Source of the DNA: PALSA-607 sp963825425
GTDB lineage: Bacteria; Actinomycetota; Actinomycetes; Acidothermales; Acidothermaceae
Reading direction: 5' to 3'
DNA length: 64,000 bases
NCBI GenBank assembly: GCA_963825425.1
Contig: CAWGTF010000017.1
Span: 1 to 64,000 of the forward strand
The stretch's first letter is position 1. The number at the start of each line of letters is the position of its first letter. This document shows positions 36,801-46,268 of the stretch, in pieces. The notes beneath the pieces are model-generated. The model worked only from the letters and a program-made list of their open reading frames with translations. It was not told where the DNA came from and ran no database searches. Both the position numbers and the translations under genes were made by a program.

Positions 36801-39275
36801 CTGGGTGTGACATCGTGCGCGACGGTGCCCGACGATTCGTCGAGCCGCCAGTACAAGTTCGGCGACGCGTCGTAGATGGTCGAACCGTAGGTGTCGCTGG
36901 GCCGCGACCCGGCCGCTGTCCGGCCACTTGCGTTGTAGTGGTTGGCGATCTGCGCTGTGGTCAACGGTGCCGAGTAGATCGCGACGTCGTCGAGCGAGCC
37001 GGTGAAGTTCGAGCTGGTCGGCTTGTTCGCGAAACCGTTCAGCGTGTCACTGCCCAGCCGCCACCAACCTGCATAGTCGACGGCGGTGGTCACCGAAGCG
37101 TTCTGGGCAACCTGCTTCGAGTCGACGTAGAGCGACATGCCGCCGCTACCGAGGTTGGCAACGAAGTGGTGCCACTGGCCGTCGTTGAACGCGGCGCTGC
37201 TGCTGATCGTTGTCTTGGTTCCGGTCACGGTGCTGCCCGAGATCACACCGAACGCGAGTTGCCCGTTCTTGTTGATGTACACGGTGCGGTCGGCGTTACC
37301 GCTGGTAGCCGATTGGGTATCGCCGAAGCCGATGATCCGGCCGCTGCTGGTCGTCTGGAACCAACCTTCGAGCGCGAAGGAGTTCGGCGCGGTCTGGCTG
37401 TACGGGTGCGTGACGATCGACGTTGACGCGCCGTTGAACGTGGTCGCGGTGTTGCTGTCGCCGATGATCGCGCCAGCGGCGCCACGAGTTACACCGGCGC
37501 CGACAGTGCCGTCGGAGTAGGCGGCCCAGTCGTAGGCCTTGGTGCCCGACGCCTCGCCGAGGCGCCAGTACGTGTTCGGCCCGTCGTTGATGATGGCCTG
37601 CGCGTATGGGCTGACCGTGTTGGTGGTCGGAGTGAAGGTCACGGTGTCGCCAGCAACCTGATTGCCGAGCGGGTCAGTGACGTACACCCGGTACTTGTAC
37701 GACTGGCCGACGACGAGTCCGGTGTCGGTGAAACCAAGCATTGGGCGGTTGAAGAAGGTCGAGTTCACCGTCGTGGTGAAGACCGGGTGTGCGGTGTTGC
37801 TGTCACGCACGACCTTGTACGTCAGCGCGGTGTTGTCCTGGTCCCAGTTGGCCTGGAATGCCACGCGTGCCGTACCGGAAGTGATCGACGTGATCGTCGG
37901 TACGAAGCTTGCCCCGGTGACCTGCGGACCCATCTTGTTCGGGGCGATCGCGCGAACCGCGAAACGCGCCAAGCCTTGCTGGCCAACACCGTTGACCGTT
38001 GGGAATTCGCCGCCCTCGACGATGTATTGCCCGTTACCGGTCACGTCCCACGCGGCCTGCGTCTGGCCCGTGTACGTGCCGTCCGTCATTGTCGGGTACC
38101 AGTCGAGCTGCTCTGGCGCAGGAGTGCCGCCGAAGTCGGTGTAGGCACTTTGGGTGTTGTGCAACAGCGTGCCCGCAACTGCCGTCGAGAATGCCTGCGA
38201 GTGGTGGATCGTCCACGGGTTGGTCTGCCCGAATCCGCCCGGAACATTGTCGCAGTAGTGCTGGTGGCCGACTTCGTACATGGTGTTGCCGTCGGAGTAG
38301 GTGGAGTACGTGTCGCCGTGGCAGTCCTCGATCCACTTGATGGCGCCGGTCGACGGGTCGGCAGCAAAGACGCCTTCGAGGTTGCCGCCGGAGCCGTAGA
38401 CATAGCCGCCGCCGTAGATGTTGGTGCCGTCGGTCGTGAGTGTGTCGATCGCCGCGTTGGCGCCGGCGTCCTGCACGGTTGCGTTGGCTGCCCAGGGCAG
38501 GTTCGCGCCGGTGATCGGGTCGAGCGCACCCATGCCGTATTCGCTTGTGCCGTTCAGGGTGGTGAATGCGCCGCCAACGATGATCTTGGACTGGTCGGGT
38601 GCCATCACCATCGCGTAAACGCCGTCGTTGGCGGACGGCGCCCAGCTGAGCAGAGAGCCGTCGGTCGCGCTGAAGGCTGCGAGCTTCGAGCGCGCGTTGC
38701 CGCCGGCTGTGGTGAACGCGCCGCCGACGTAGACGGTGGTGTTCGTCGCGACGATTGCGCGCACGCCCCCGTTCAAGACTGGCGCGAAGGTAGTGATGAG
38801 AGCGCCGGTGACCGCGTCGTAGGCGGCAAGGCGGTAGCGGTTCGACGCCGCTCGCGGTGGTGAAGTCGCCGCCGATGTAGACCCGGCTGCCGTCGGGCGA
38901 TGCGGCGACCGCTTCGACTTGAGCGTTCGGGTTGGGCGCGAACGAAGTGTTCAGGTTGCCCGTGGTGATGTCGTAGGAGAGCATGTTCGCGCGCGGCGTG
39001 AGGTTGGTGCCAGCCGCGGAACCGGCGGGTCGGGCATTCGCGAAACTGCCACCGGCGTAGACCGTGTTGCCGACGATCGCCTGCGACCATACGACGCCGT
39101 CGATCTGCACGGTCGGTAGTGAGTCAGCCGACACCGTCACAGGTGTGGTCGGGTCGGGTGGCGCGGTGTCAGCACGCGCAGGGGCCTGGTTCGCGATAGC
39201 GAGCCAGGATCCGACCATCACGAACGCAAGTGCTGCGGCAACCGTGCGGCGGCCGAGGCGCGAAGACACGTGCAT
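33899..39275 (-). CDS. giant secreted multidomain protein: beta-propeller, FN3-like, 2x LamG, 4x PKD, 2x C-terminal beta domain (frameshift near 38840)
   Basis: About 1,790 residues. It starts with a signal peptide (RRTVAAALAFVMVGSWLAIA, cleavage near APARA). A propeller-like repeat region (about 39150-37950) repeats VYAGGSF, VYIGGDFTTA, VYVGGAFTTAGG and IIVGGAFTTLNG. After an FN3-like segment (37940-37640) come two LamG/concanavalin-like domains (37600-36930 and 36900-36220, each with NTYWRLGE or NLYWRLDE and NDGQWHHFVA or NDGKWHQMVA). PKD domains lie at about 36190-35945, 35940-35715, 35705-35460 and 34800-34560 (YAWTFGDGSTGTG, PSHTYA). Two near-identical ~165-residue beta domains begin TPFATDSFGRTV (35450-34815, 34545-33899). 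No membrane anchor or LPXTG motif is present, so it is probably a secreted or surface-attached carbohydrate-binding or adhesive protein. ATG 39275 has GGGGGG upstream. Confidence 0.88.
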
Positions 39276-39590
39276 TGTTGTATTTCCCCCCACATACCGA
39301 CGACCCACCGCCGTCGGAAACACTCCAAACGTTAGGTGAGTGAGGCCGGTGTCTGCAGGCGTATGTGTGAGCTCGCAAGCAACTTCACCCGTTCGGGGAT
39401 CAAGTCTCAGCTTGCTCACAGATTGGCTATCCGTTCGGCCTATCGAGAAGCCACCAAATGGCTCAACGCATAGGACCCGCACGAACAACTGACTAGACAG
39501 ATCGGGTGGAACGTGGCGAAGTTTTGCGAACGCACCCCTCGCTCGAAATCGGTCGTCTATTGTTGGCGCATGCCTTCAGGGGGAAAAGCC
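39276..39590. promoter_or_regulatory. divergent intergenic region between giant secreted protein and lipoprotein genes
   Basis: About 315 bp with no convincing gene. Divergent promoters must lie here. TGTGAGCTCGCAAGC and GCTTGCTCACA form a partial inverted pair with a long spacer (about 39364-39422), which could be an operator. No riboswitch is recognised. Confidence 0.4.
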
Positions 39591-40366
39591 ATGACCGTCC
39601 GTTCGCGAGTGACTGGTTTGGTGGGAGTGACGGTCGTCGCCGCACTCGCGCTTTCCGGATGCTCTAGCTCGTCACACAACAAGAGCGCCGCATCGTCTGG
39701 CCCGGCGGCCAGCCGCCGCGTCGAGCACGCTGCCGAGCGCTGCGGTGTCGTCGACTGGAGTCGCTGGTTCGGCGCCCGCCGGTTCTGCGGTGGCGAGCGC
39801 GATCGCTTCGGCTGCTGCCGCCGCCGGTACCTCGGCCGGCACCGGGCAGCCGACCTCGAAGCCGACCTCGAAGCCGACCGGCAAGACCCCGGCGAAGGCT
39901 TCCGCGACCCCGTCGCCGACCAAGTCGCCAACCGCCAGCACGTCACCGACTGCGCTGACGACGGTTTCGCCCAAGCCGGCGCCGACGACCACGGCAACGC
40001 AAGGCGCGCCGGTGCCCATCGGTTCGGGCACTGACCGTGACGCTGGGTCCGGTCACGAAGACGACCTCGAGCGCCACGAACTGCCCTGGAACGCATGTCT
40101 TCTACGGGCCGGCGGTGCAGTTCACCCTCACGTTTTCGCAGCCGACGGACCTGATCGAACGCGACGTTGAATGTCGCGTTTGGCAGCTCAGCAGACTCCG
40201 GGGAACGCGTGTGACGCGCCGGCTGGCTCGGCTACCGCGGTCACCTACGTCGTAGGGATCCCCAAGGACTTGTCGAGCTGACCAGCAGGGCAACGTCACG
40301 ATCGACTTCTACCCGCCGAACTCGGCCACTGACTACAGCTACCAGAACGTTCCGGTGGCGAGTTGA
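39591..40366 (+). CDS. secreted lipoprotein with Ser/Thr/Ala-rich linker and C-terminal beta domain (several frameshifts)
   Basis: ATG 39591 with an AGGGGGA site gives VTVVAALALSGCSSSS, a clear lipobox, so the protein is lipid-anchored at Cys about 23. After a frame change near 39710 comes a low-complexity spacer (TSKPTSKPTGKTPAKA, SPTKSPTASTSPTAL). After further changes near 40025, 40170 and 40270 comes a compact domain (TLGPVTKTTSSATNCPGTHV, FTLTFSQPTDL, NVTIDFYPPNSATDYSYQN). The end VPVAS at 40364-40366 overlaps the TTG of the next gene. It is likely a surface protein exposed past the glycan layer; the folded domain is not recognised. Confidence 0.6.
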
Positions 40367-41143
40367 TCACGTACTCCGAGACGAGTGCGCGCACCTTCAG
40401 CGGCGCGCTCGCCAAGACGTCCGGCGTGCAGAAGACGTCGAAGGGTGCACCCGCGTATTCGCGGTTCATCAACCGACGGCTTGGTCGCTACCTCGCAGCT
40501 GGCGCTTTCGCGCTGCGGATGACGCCGAACCAGGTCACCTTCGTCAGTGCGATGTTCAGCTATCGCGTCGATCGCGGCAATCGCGTTCGTTAAGCCCTCG
40601 GGCTTGATGGCGGTGGCGTCACGTTCGGTCTCGTCTTGGGTTACGCACTCGACTCCGCCGACGGTCAGCTGGCCCGGTTGCGCGGCGGCGGCAGCGTGGC
40701 AGGGGAGTGGCTCGACCACATGGTCGACTGCGCAAAGATCGCGTCGCTGCACCTTGCCGTACTCGTGTCGTTCTACCGGTTCTTCCACATCGCGCGCCCG
40801 GAGTCGCTCTTCTTGCCGGGTGCGTTCGAGATCGTGGCGACGGTGTTCTTCTTCGGCACGATCCTGACCGACCAGTTGCGCCGGGCGCAGGGTCCCGCCG
40901 GTCAGCCCGCCGCCGCCAGCCGACTACCACGCACCGCTGTGGCGATCACTACTCGTGCTGCCGACCGACTACGGCTTGATGTGCCTCGTGTTCGCGACCG
41001 TGGCCTTCCCGCGGGTGTTCATGACCTTGTACGCGCTGCTTTTCCTTGGCACCTTGGTGTTCCTGATCGCGGTGTCGGTGAAGTGGTACCGCGAGATCAG
41101 TGCCTTTGGACGACGGCCGGTCGCGGCTCCGCCAGCTTCATGA
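40363..41143 (+). CDS. CDP-alcohol phosphatidyltransferase family protein (frameshifts near 40565, 40615 and 40900)
   Basis: An integral membrane enzyme that transfers a phospho-alcohol or diacylglycerol-phosphate group with release of CMP. The signature DSADGQLARLRGGGSVAGEW plus LDHMVD matches the D(x)2DG(x)2AR(x)8G(x)3D(x)3D motif and is intact in one frame. N-terminal FALRMTPNQVTFVSAMF and C-terminal helices (LMCLVFATVAFPRVFMTLYA, FLGTLVFLIAVSV) lie in the other two frames. Membership is certain; the substrates are not. Being inside an EPS locus between a lipoprotein and a GT4 gene, and with a cytidylyltransferase upstream, it may decorate the glycan or make a special lipid. Starts and stops overlap both neighbours, indicating one operon. 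Confidence 0.82.
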
Positions 41144-42315
41144 TCAGGCTCCGGCGCCGCCGGGCTCGCTCACCAGGTCCGGCCCGCGTTCTTCTCGCGC
41201 ATCCCTCGCCCGACCTCTATGGCTCCGACCGGATGCTGGTCGAGTCCGTGCGGTCGTTGACCGAAGCCGGTTGCGTCGTCACCGTCGCGCTGCCGATCGA
41301 TGGTCCGCTGGTGCCACTGCTCCAGCAGGCGGGCGCGGGCGTCGTTGTCGTCGAGACCCTGGTACTGCGCAAGTCGTTGATGTCGCCACGCGGCCTGATC
41401 ACACTTGCGACGACCGGTTTGCGATCCCTGCCACGCGCGATCCAGATCACCCGCGCGGCCCGACCTGACGTCGTCTATGTGAACACCGTGACGATCCCCG
41501 GCTGGATCGTCGGCGCCCGGTTGGCTGGCGCACCGGTCGTGTGTCACGTCCACGAGGCGGAAGACTCGCTGCCTCGGCCGGTCGCGTTGGCTCTGCACCT
41601 TCCGCTGCTGCTTGCTCGACGGATCCTGGTGAACTCGAAGGCGGCGCAGAACGGCCTGATCGCCACGCTGCCCAGGTTGGCCGATCGGATTCGGCTGCTT
41701 TACAACGGCGTCGCCGCGCCAACGCAGGCCAGCCAACTGCAGGTCCAGAACGGCAAGGTCCACCTGCTGCTTGTCGGCCGGCTGTCTCCGCGCAAGGGCA
41801 CCGACGTCGCGATCGCCGCGCTCGAGGGCATGGTCGGCCGTGGGCTCGATGCGAGCTTGGCCTTGGTGGGCGAGGTCTTTCCTGGCTACGAGTGGTACGA
41901 GCGCACGTTGCGGGAGCAGGTCAGCGCGGCCGGACTCGAGTCGCGGGTGGTGTTCGCCGGCTTCCAGGACGACGTGTGGCCGAGGTTCGCCGACGCCGAC
42001 ATCGTGCTCGTTCCGTCACGTGTCGAGCCGTTCGGCAACGTCGCGGTCGAGGCCGCGCTCGCCCGGCGTCCGGTCATTGCTTCTGCGGTTCAAGGCTTGC
42101 GCGAGATCGTGGTGCCTGGCGAGACCGGCGTGCTGGTGGCAGCTGATGATCCGGAAGCGATCGCCGAGGCCGTGTGCGCCATGGCCGCCGACTGGCCGGC
42201 CGCGCGCGAAATGGCTGAGCGCGCCCACGAGGATGCGCTGAACAGGTTCGGGACCAAGCGCTACGCCGACGACCTCATGCGGCTGCTAGTAGACGCCGGA
42301 GTAGTCCCCGCCTAA
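41140..42315 (+). CDS. family 4 glycosyltransferase
   Basis: Intact 391-residue retaining GT-B enzyme. The N-terminal acceptor domain begins RVLLAHPSPDLYGSDRML; the C-terminal donor domain carries LLLVGRLSPRKGTDVAIAAL, VVFAGFQDDVWPRFADADIV and the E(x)7E motif in SRVEPFGNVAVEAALARRP, binding the nucleotide sugar. It is cytoplasmic or membrane-peripheral, and probably adds a sugar to the repeat unit. The ATG overlaps the stop of the CDP-alcohol phosphatidyltransferase gene by 4 bases. The next gene is convergent, with 50 bp between them. Confidence 0.93.
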   Translation: MIRLRRRRARSPGPARVLLAHPSPDLYGSDRMLVESVRSLTEAGCVVTVALPIDGPLVPLLQQAGAGVVVVETLVLRKSLMSPRGLITLATTGLRSLPRAIQITRAARPDVVYVNTVTIPGWIVGARLAGAPVVCHVHEAEDSLPRPVALALHLPLLLARRILVNSKAAQNGLIATLPRLADRIRLLYNGVAAPTQASQLQVQNGKVHLLLVGRLSPRKGTDVAIAALEGMVGRGLDASLALVGEVFPGYEWYERTLREQVSAAGLESRVVFAGFQDDVWPRFADADIVLVPSRVEPFGNVAVEAALARRPVIASAVQGLREIVVPGETGVLVAADDPEAIAEAVCAMAADWPAAREMAERAHEDALNRFGTKRYADDLMRLLVDAGVVPA

Positions 42316-42365
42316 GCGTCTCCCGCGCGCCCTGCCGCCGCGAAACGCCGGCGCGGTCGTGGGTG

Positions 42366-43610
42366 CTAGGCGGTGCGGGTGCGGCGGCCACTGACGGCGC
42401 CGTGCTGGCTGCCACCCGCGATGAGCCGACGGCATAGGGCCTCGTATGCGTCGGCGACGTCGTCCCATCGGTAGTTCGTCGAAGCCACATGTTGCAGCCG
42501 GACGCCGCGGGCGGCCGTCTCGTTCGGGTCGGCTTCCGCGTCGTCGATGGCTTGTGCGAGCGCGTCGGCGTCCGCGAAGTAGCGGCCGTCGGCTCCGAGC
42601 ACCTCGCGGTTGAACGTCACGTCGAACGCGCTCACGGCAGTGGCCGCGCCGATCGCCCTCAGCAGCGAGGGGTTGGTGCCGCCCACCGAGTGCCCGTGGA
42701 TGTAGGTCAGCGCGTGCGCGTACAGCTGGTCGAGCTTCTCCTGGTCCCAGATCCCGCCGAGCAGCCTGATCCGGTCATCGCCCGCCGCGAGCGCGTTGAT
42801 GCGCGCGATGTACTCGCCGGCGTAGGGCGCAGTGCCAACGACGATGAGCGGACGGCGGGCAGCGCTGCGTAGGTAGCCCTCGATCGCTAGATCGACGTGG
42901 TTCTCCGGTTCGAAGCGCGCCACGACGAGGTGATAGCCGCCCGGCTCGAGGTCGAGATCAGCCAGCCTGTCGCTGGCCGGGTCGACCAGTATCGGTGCGC
43001 CGTAGCGGATCAGGTCGGTGCCCGCACCGAACTCGCGTTGGTAGTAGTCGGCGATGCCCTGCGCGTCGGCGATCAGCGCATCGGACCAGCGGACGGCGAA
43101 CGCTTCGGCTGCGCGGTAGTACCGGCGGCCGGCACCACCCCACTTGGCGCGCTGCCACTCGAGTCCGTCGACGTGGGTGGCGGTCGGCACTCCTCGCAGC
43201 CGGAAGATCGGGAGGAAGGGAGCGTTCGCCGCGTTGAAGACGACCGCCACTTGCTGCCGTGAGGTCGCCGCGAGGTGAGTGGCGGCGAGCGCCGTATTCG
43301 ACAGGGTCTCCAGTGCTTTGCTGCGTAGCGCTGGCAGGTGAACGAGCTTCATCCCAAGGTAACTGTCTGGGGCGTTACGTTCGTTCTTCTGCCGACGGCA
43401 GTAGACCGTGACGACGTGGCCACGTGCCGCCAGGCGACGACCGACTTCCTCGACTGCGGTCTCGAAGCCGCCGTAGGTCGCCGGCACGCCCCGGGTGCCG
43501 ACCAGGGCGATCCGCATCGGGTCGACCGCGGTTGGCTCGCTGGTTGCCGGCTCGCTAGGAACCGGCTCGGCGGCGCTCGACAGCACCGACTGCTTACGCG
43601 TGGACAACAC
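42366..43610 (-). CDS. DUF1972-domain glycosyltransferase (rhamnosyltransferase-like)
   Basis: A 414-residue GT-B protein. IALVGTRGVPATYGGFETAVEEVG is the diagnostic DUF1972 N-terminal block (glycine-rich loop plus GGFET, read in two pieces), followed by TATHVDGLEWQRAKWGG. The C-terminal half has YHLVVARFEPENHVDLAIEG and YIHGHSVGGTNPSLLRAIG, typical of rhamnosyl- or mannosyl-type GT4 relatives in EPS loci. The first 30 residues form a Ser/Pro/Glu-rich extension, so an internal ATG before RIALVGT could be the real start. GTG 43610 follows GGGGGAGAC. It is divergent from the riboswitch-controlled beta-helix genes. Confidence 0.88.
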   Translation of the reverse strand: MLSTRKQSVLSSAAEPVPSEPATSEPTAVDPMRIALVGTRGVPATYGGFETAVEEVGRRLAARGHVVTVYCRRQKNERNAPDSYLGMKLVHLPALRSKALETLSNTALAATHLAATSRQQVAVVFNAANAPFLPIFRLRGVPTATHVDGLEWQRAKWGGAGRRYYRAAEAFAVRWSDALIADAQGIADYYQREFGAGTDLIRYGAPILVDPASDRLADLDLEPGGYHLVVARFEPENHVDLAIEGYLRSAARRPLIVVGTAPYAGEYIARINALAAGDDRIRLLGGIWDQEKLDQLYAHALTYIHGHSVGGTNPSLLRAIGAATAVSAFDVTFNREVLGADGRYFADADALAQAIDDAEADPNETAARGVRLQHVASTNYRWDDVADAYEALCRRLIAGGSQHGAVSGRRTRTA

Positions 43611-43690
43611 GTCTCCCCCAAGCTGGCGAAATATTCACGTTAGAGGACATCGGCAGCTGCGCGCCGGGCTTCACCCAGATTCGCCCGCGC

Positions 43691-43753
43691 TTTCGCGAGG
43701 ATTCGAGCCCCGATTTCGCGAGGATTCGACGCGCGTGCAGTTTCGCGAGGATT
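43691..43753. repeat. three direct repeats TTTCGCGAGGATT
   Basis: The 13-mer recurs exactly at 43691, 43714 and 43741 (spacings 23 and 27 bp, close to two to two and a half helix turns). The central TCGCGA is palindromic. The array lies between the DUF1972 gene start (43610, divergent) and the c-di-AMP riboswitch (from about 43925), where promoters for both directions should be. A cooperative transcription-factor binding site is the likely meaning (inference). Confidence 0.75.
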
Positions 43754-43924
43754 TGCCGGTGCGGGCGGGCGGTCAGGTAACGGGCGCGAAACCGTCTGTC
43801 TCATAGCTTCCGGACCGCCCCAGGAGACTCACCAGCGCTCTCCCGACCCCGTCGCAGGGGTGGACGACCCCGTGGCGGGTGTCGTATGTTCAGTCCGCTC
43901 CCCTTCTCGGGGAGCGCCTGGCAC

Positions 43925-44108
43925 TGACCGCCGAGTCCTGCCCTGTGCCGGGTTTCCGACTCAAAACCCGCTGGGCAGGAGTGGGGGACCCAAGATCGTG
44001 ACCGTCCACCGTTTCTGGACGGTCTTGGGGTGAAGCCACGAAAGTGGCCGGGCGATTTCCCCGCCCGAACCCGACAGCTCACCCCGCAGGCGTCGGAGAA
44101 AGATCGCT
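43925..44108 (+). promoter_or_regulatory. c-di-AMP riboswitch (ydaO-yuaA leader)
   Basis: The conserved elements of the ydaO-yuaA class occur in order: GACCGCCGAGTCCTGCC (43926-43942), GTGGGGGACCCA (43981-43992), TTGGGGTGAAGCC (44025-44037), a variable GC hairpin, CGAACCCGACAGCTCACC (44066-44083) and GCAGGCGTCGG (44086-44096). The class binds two c-di-AMP molecules and usually turns expression off; in actinobacteria it often precedes cell-wall hydrolase (rpf/NlpC) genes. Here it precedes a 45-codon ORF and the first secreted beta-helix gene. A GGAG sequence at 44095-44098 lies at the 3' edge, so translation of the ORF at 44109 could be controlled directly. Confidence 0.9.
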
Positions 44109-44246
44109 ATGTCCCGCCGCCACGCGTCGTCCCTGGGACGACCCCATCAACCCCCACGTCGACGCAAACGTTGGCTAGGCGCCTTGAGCGCCTCCTCTGA
44201 GCCGTTACCCGCCCGCACTCCGTCAGTAGGGTTTCCCGCCCGCTGA
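44109..44246 (+). CDS. 45-codon basic ORF immediately after the riboswitch (leader peptide or remnant secreted-protein N-terminus)
   Basis: ATG 44109 lies 10 bases after GGAG at the riboswitch 3' edge. The peptide starts MSRRHASSLGRPHQPPRRRK and ends TPSVGFPAR. The MSRRHAS...RRRKRWLG start resembles the basic n-region of actinobacterial rpf/NlpC proteins that commonly follow this riboswitch, but no signal-peptide core follows. It may be a leader peptide, the stump of a lost secreted-protein gene, or the start of a gene broken by an indel. The next 350 bp to the beta-helix gene is C-rich with no other gene. Confidence 0.4.
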   Translation: MSRRHASSLGRPHQPPRRRKRWLGALSASSEPLPARTPSVGFPAR

Positions 44247-44597
44247 TCGGAAACGGCGTTGCGACGGCGTTCCTGCCCGGCCGTCGCGACGGTAACTCGC
44301 CAGAGCTTCCCTGAGTCAGACAATCCACCGGATCGTCCTCAGTAGCCCGGCTCGCCGTCCGCCTCCCACCAGTCCCGATCTTGCGACTGTGCCTCTGGGC
44401 GAAGCCCCAGTTGCAGCTCCAGTCGCAACCTCTGGACAAGCTGACGAGCGTGCCTCCGCCCTACCCAGGCGGCAGCTGCGGACCCCAACGACGTCCTGTC
44501 GTCGTACCTACGACAAGCGACCTACCCGCCCCCACGTGTCCAGTCGCTTTTGTCCGGTTCGAGCGACACTGCCCACGCCGTGCCAGGAGGAATTACT
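44247..44597. other. 351-bp C-rich untranslated leader of beta-helix gene 1
   Basis: No conserved coding frame is seen. The sequence is rich in unpaired C (CCTCCGCCCTACCCAGG, CCTACCCGCCCCCACG), as in Rho-utilisation sites, and contains GCGACGGCG / CGCCGTCGC-type short pairings. If the riboswitch works through Rho access, this region would be where it acts; that is inference. Confidence 0.3.
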
Positions 44598-46158
44598 ATG
44601 AGTCAGCGTCCGCAACCTGTCAGTAAGAATTCGGCGAGCAAGCACCGCCGTCCGACCGCCGCTGGCCGGCATCGCCGCATCACCGCCGAGATGCAACGGC
44701 GGGCGGAGGCGAACAGGCGACGCGCGACGCTCGCCAAGTGCGTCGCCTCAGTGGGCGCTGTTGCCGCCCTGACCGGCGGGGTGTCAACGGGCGCGACGAG
44801 CACCCTCGCGAGCGCCGGAACAAGCGGCGGACCTGAGTCCGCTGCGGCCAAGCAGAACTTGAATCCGGTCCGGACACCCAGCCGCAACATCTCGGCTGGG
44901 GCGGCGACCCGGTCATTGGCCCGAGCCCCCCTGACCGGTATCTCGGGCGGCGCCGTCAGCGGCGCGGGCACCGCTACCTCCGACTCGTCGACCCGCTGGC
45001 TCCCCGGCCGGGGACGGTCCGCTGCCAGCCGCCGTGGGCACGGTTCAGGTCGAGACGGCGACTCTGGTCACCCCGACGGCCGCGCGGCCGAAGAGCAAAT
45101 CGGCGACCTCTGTGCCCAAGGTGACGAAGGTCACAGCGAAGGTAACCAAGGTGGCCGCCACAACGGTGGCAAAGACCACTCCGGCTTCGACGACGAAGAC
45201 CGTGACGTCGAGTGGCGGGACGACCAAGAAGGGCACCGGTGGATCGGGCTCCACGACCTCGGGGTCGGGCGGCACGGGTTCCGGTTCGTCGGGCTCAGGT
45301 TCGGGCTCGGGCTCAGGTTCGGGCTCGGGCTCGGGTGGCGGGACCGTGCCGCCGCCGATTGTGTTGTCAGGGAACCAGCCGGGTCCGGGCAACACCGGTG
45401 TGCCGGCGGGGACGGCCCTGACCGTGATGAACGGCGACTTGACCATCACGACTGCTGGGGCGACGTACAGCGGGCTGGACATTCACGGCTACGTCGTCGT
45501 GAAGGCGCCCAACGTGACCATCAAGAACTCGATCATCCGCGGTGGCACCGGTCCGGTGGGCAACGGCATCGTCAACGACACCGACAGTGCGGCAACGAAC
45601 TTCCTTCTCGAGGATTCAGAGATTGTGCCGCAGAACCCGGTCGTCGGCCTCGACGACATCAAGGGCTGGAACTACACGGCGCTGCGGGACAACATTCACG
45701 GCTCCGTTGACGGGCTGAAGATGTACGGCGACAACGCGACGGTCGAAAGCTCCTGGATTCACGACCTCGTTACTTACGCGCACGATCCGGCCCAAAACAA
45801 CGGCCCGTCACACTCCGACGGCGTGCAGATCCTGTCCGGCAGCAACCTGAAGCTTCTTGGGAACACCATCGAGGGTGGCATCAACACCGCCGTGATGATC
45901 ACCCAAGACCACGGGACGACGAACAACGTGGTCATCGACGGCAACTGGCTCTCTGGTGGGAAATGCACGATCAACATGACGCCGAAGCCGTTGGGGTCGC
46001 TGAACGCGATCACGGTGACCAACAACGTTTTCACGGACAACAGCTCCTTGAGTTGCCCGATCTTGGACACTACGCAGACCAATCTGACCGCGTCCGGCAA
46101 CGTATATGCGGGCACTGGCCTACCGGTCGCGGTCAACAACAAGGGCTCCAACAGCTAG
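44598..46158 (+). CDS. secreted right-handed beta-helix protein 1 (frameshift near 44980)
   Basis: About 519 residues. ATG 44598 has a strong AGGAGGAATT site. A ~45-residue basic n-region (AEMQRRAEANRRRATLAK) precedes a signal-peptide core (CVASVGAVAALTGGVSTGAT). Then comes a linker with GDGPLPAAVGT, TVSK-type basic stretches, and a long Ser/Gly repeat (about 45240-45340, GSGSGSGSGSG). The ~265-residue C-terminal domain is a parallel beta-helix: VPAGTALTVMNGDLTITTAG, GLDIHGYVVVKAPNVTIKNS, HGSVDGLKMYGDN, PSHSDGVQILSGSN, ITQDHGTTNN. Two Cys (KCTINM, SCPILDT) may form a disulfide. Such helices are common in polysaccharide lyases, epimerases and binding proteins, but no catalytic set is certain. 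It is first in the riboswitch-controlled array. Confidence 0.82.
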
Positions 46159-46217
46159 GGGCGCGCGAACCAGACCGATGAACCGAACCCTCAGGTGACG
46201 AGTTCACCCCGCTAACG

Positions 46218-46268
46218 CATCGCCGGCCCGGCGCCACTTCCCACCCCCCACGCGCCGGGCTGGCGATG
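46218..46268 (+). terminator. terminator hairpin after beta-helix gene 1
   Basis: CATCGCCGGCCCGGCG pairs with CGCCGGGCTGGCGATG (one G-U) around a pyrimidine-rich loop (CACTTCCCACCCCCCACG). The same stem and loop recur after genes 2 and, more diverged, 3, so the terminators were duplicated with the genes. No T-tract. Confidence 0.75.
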
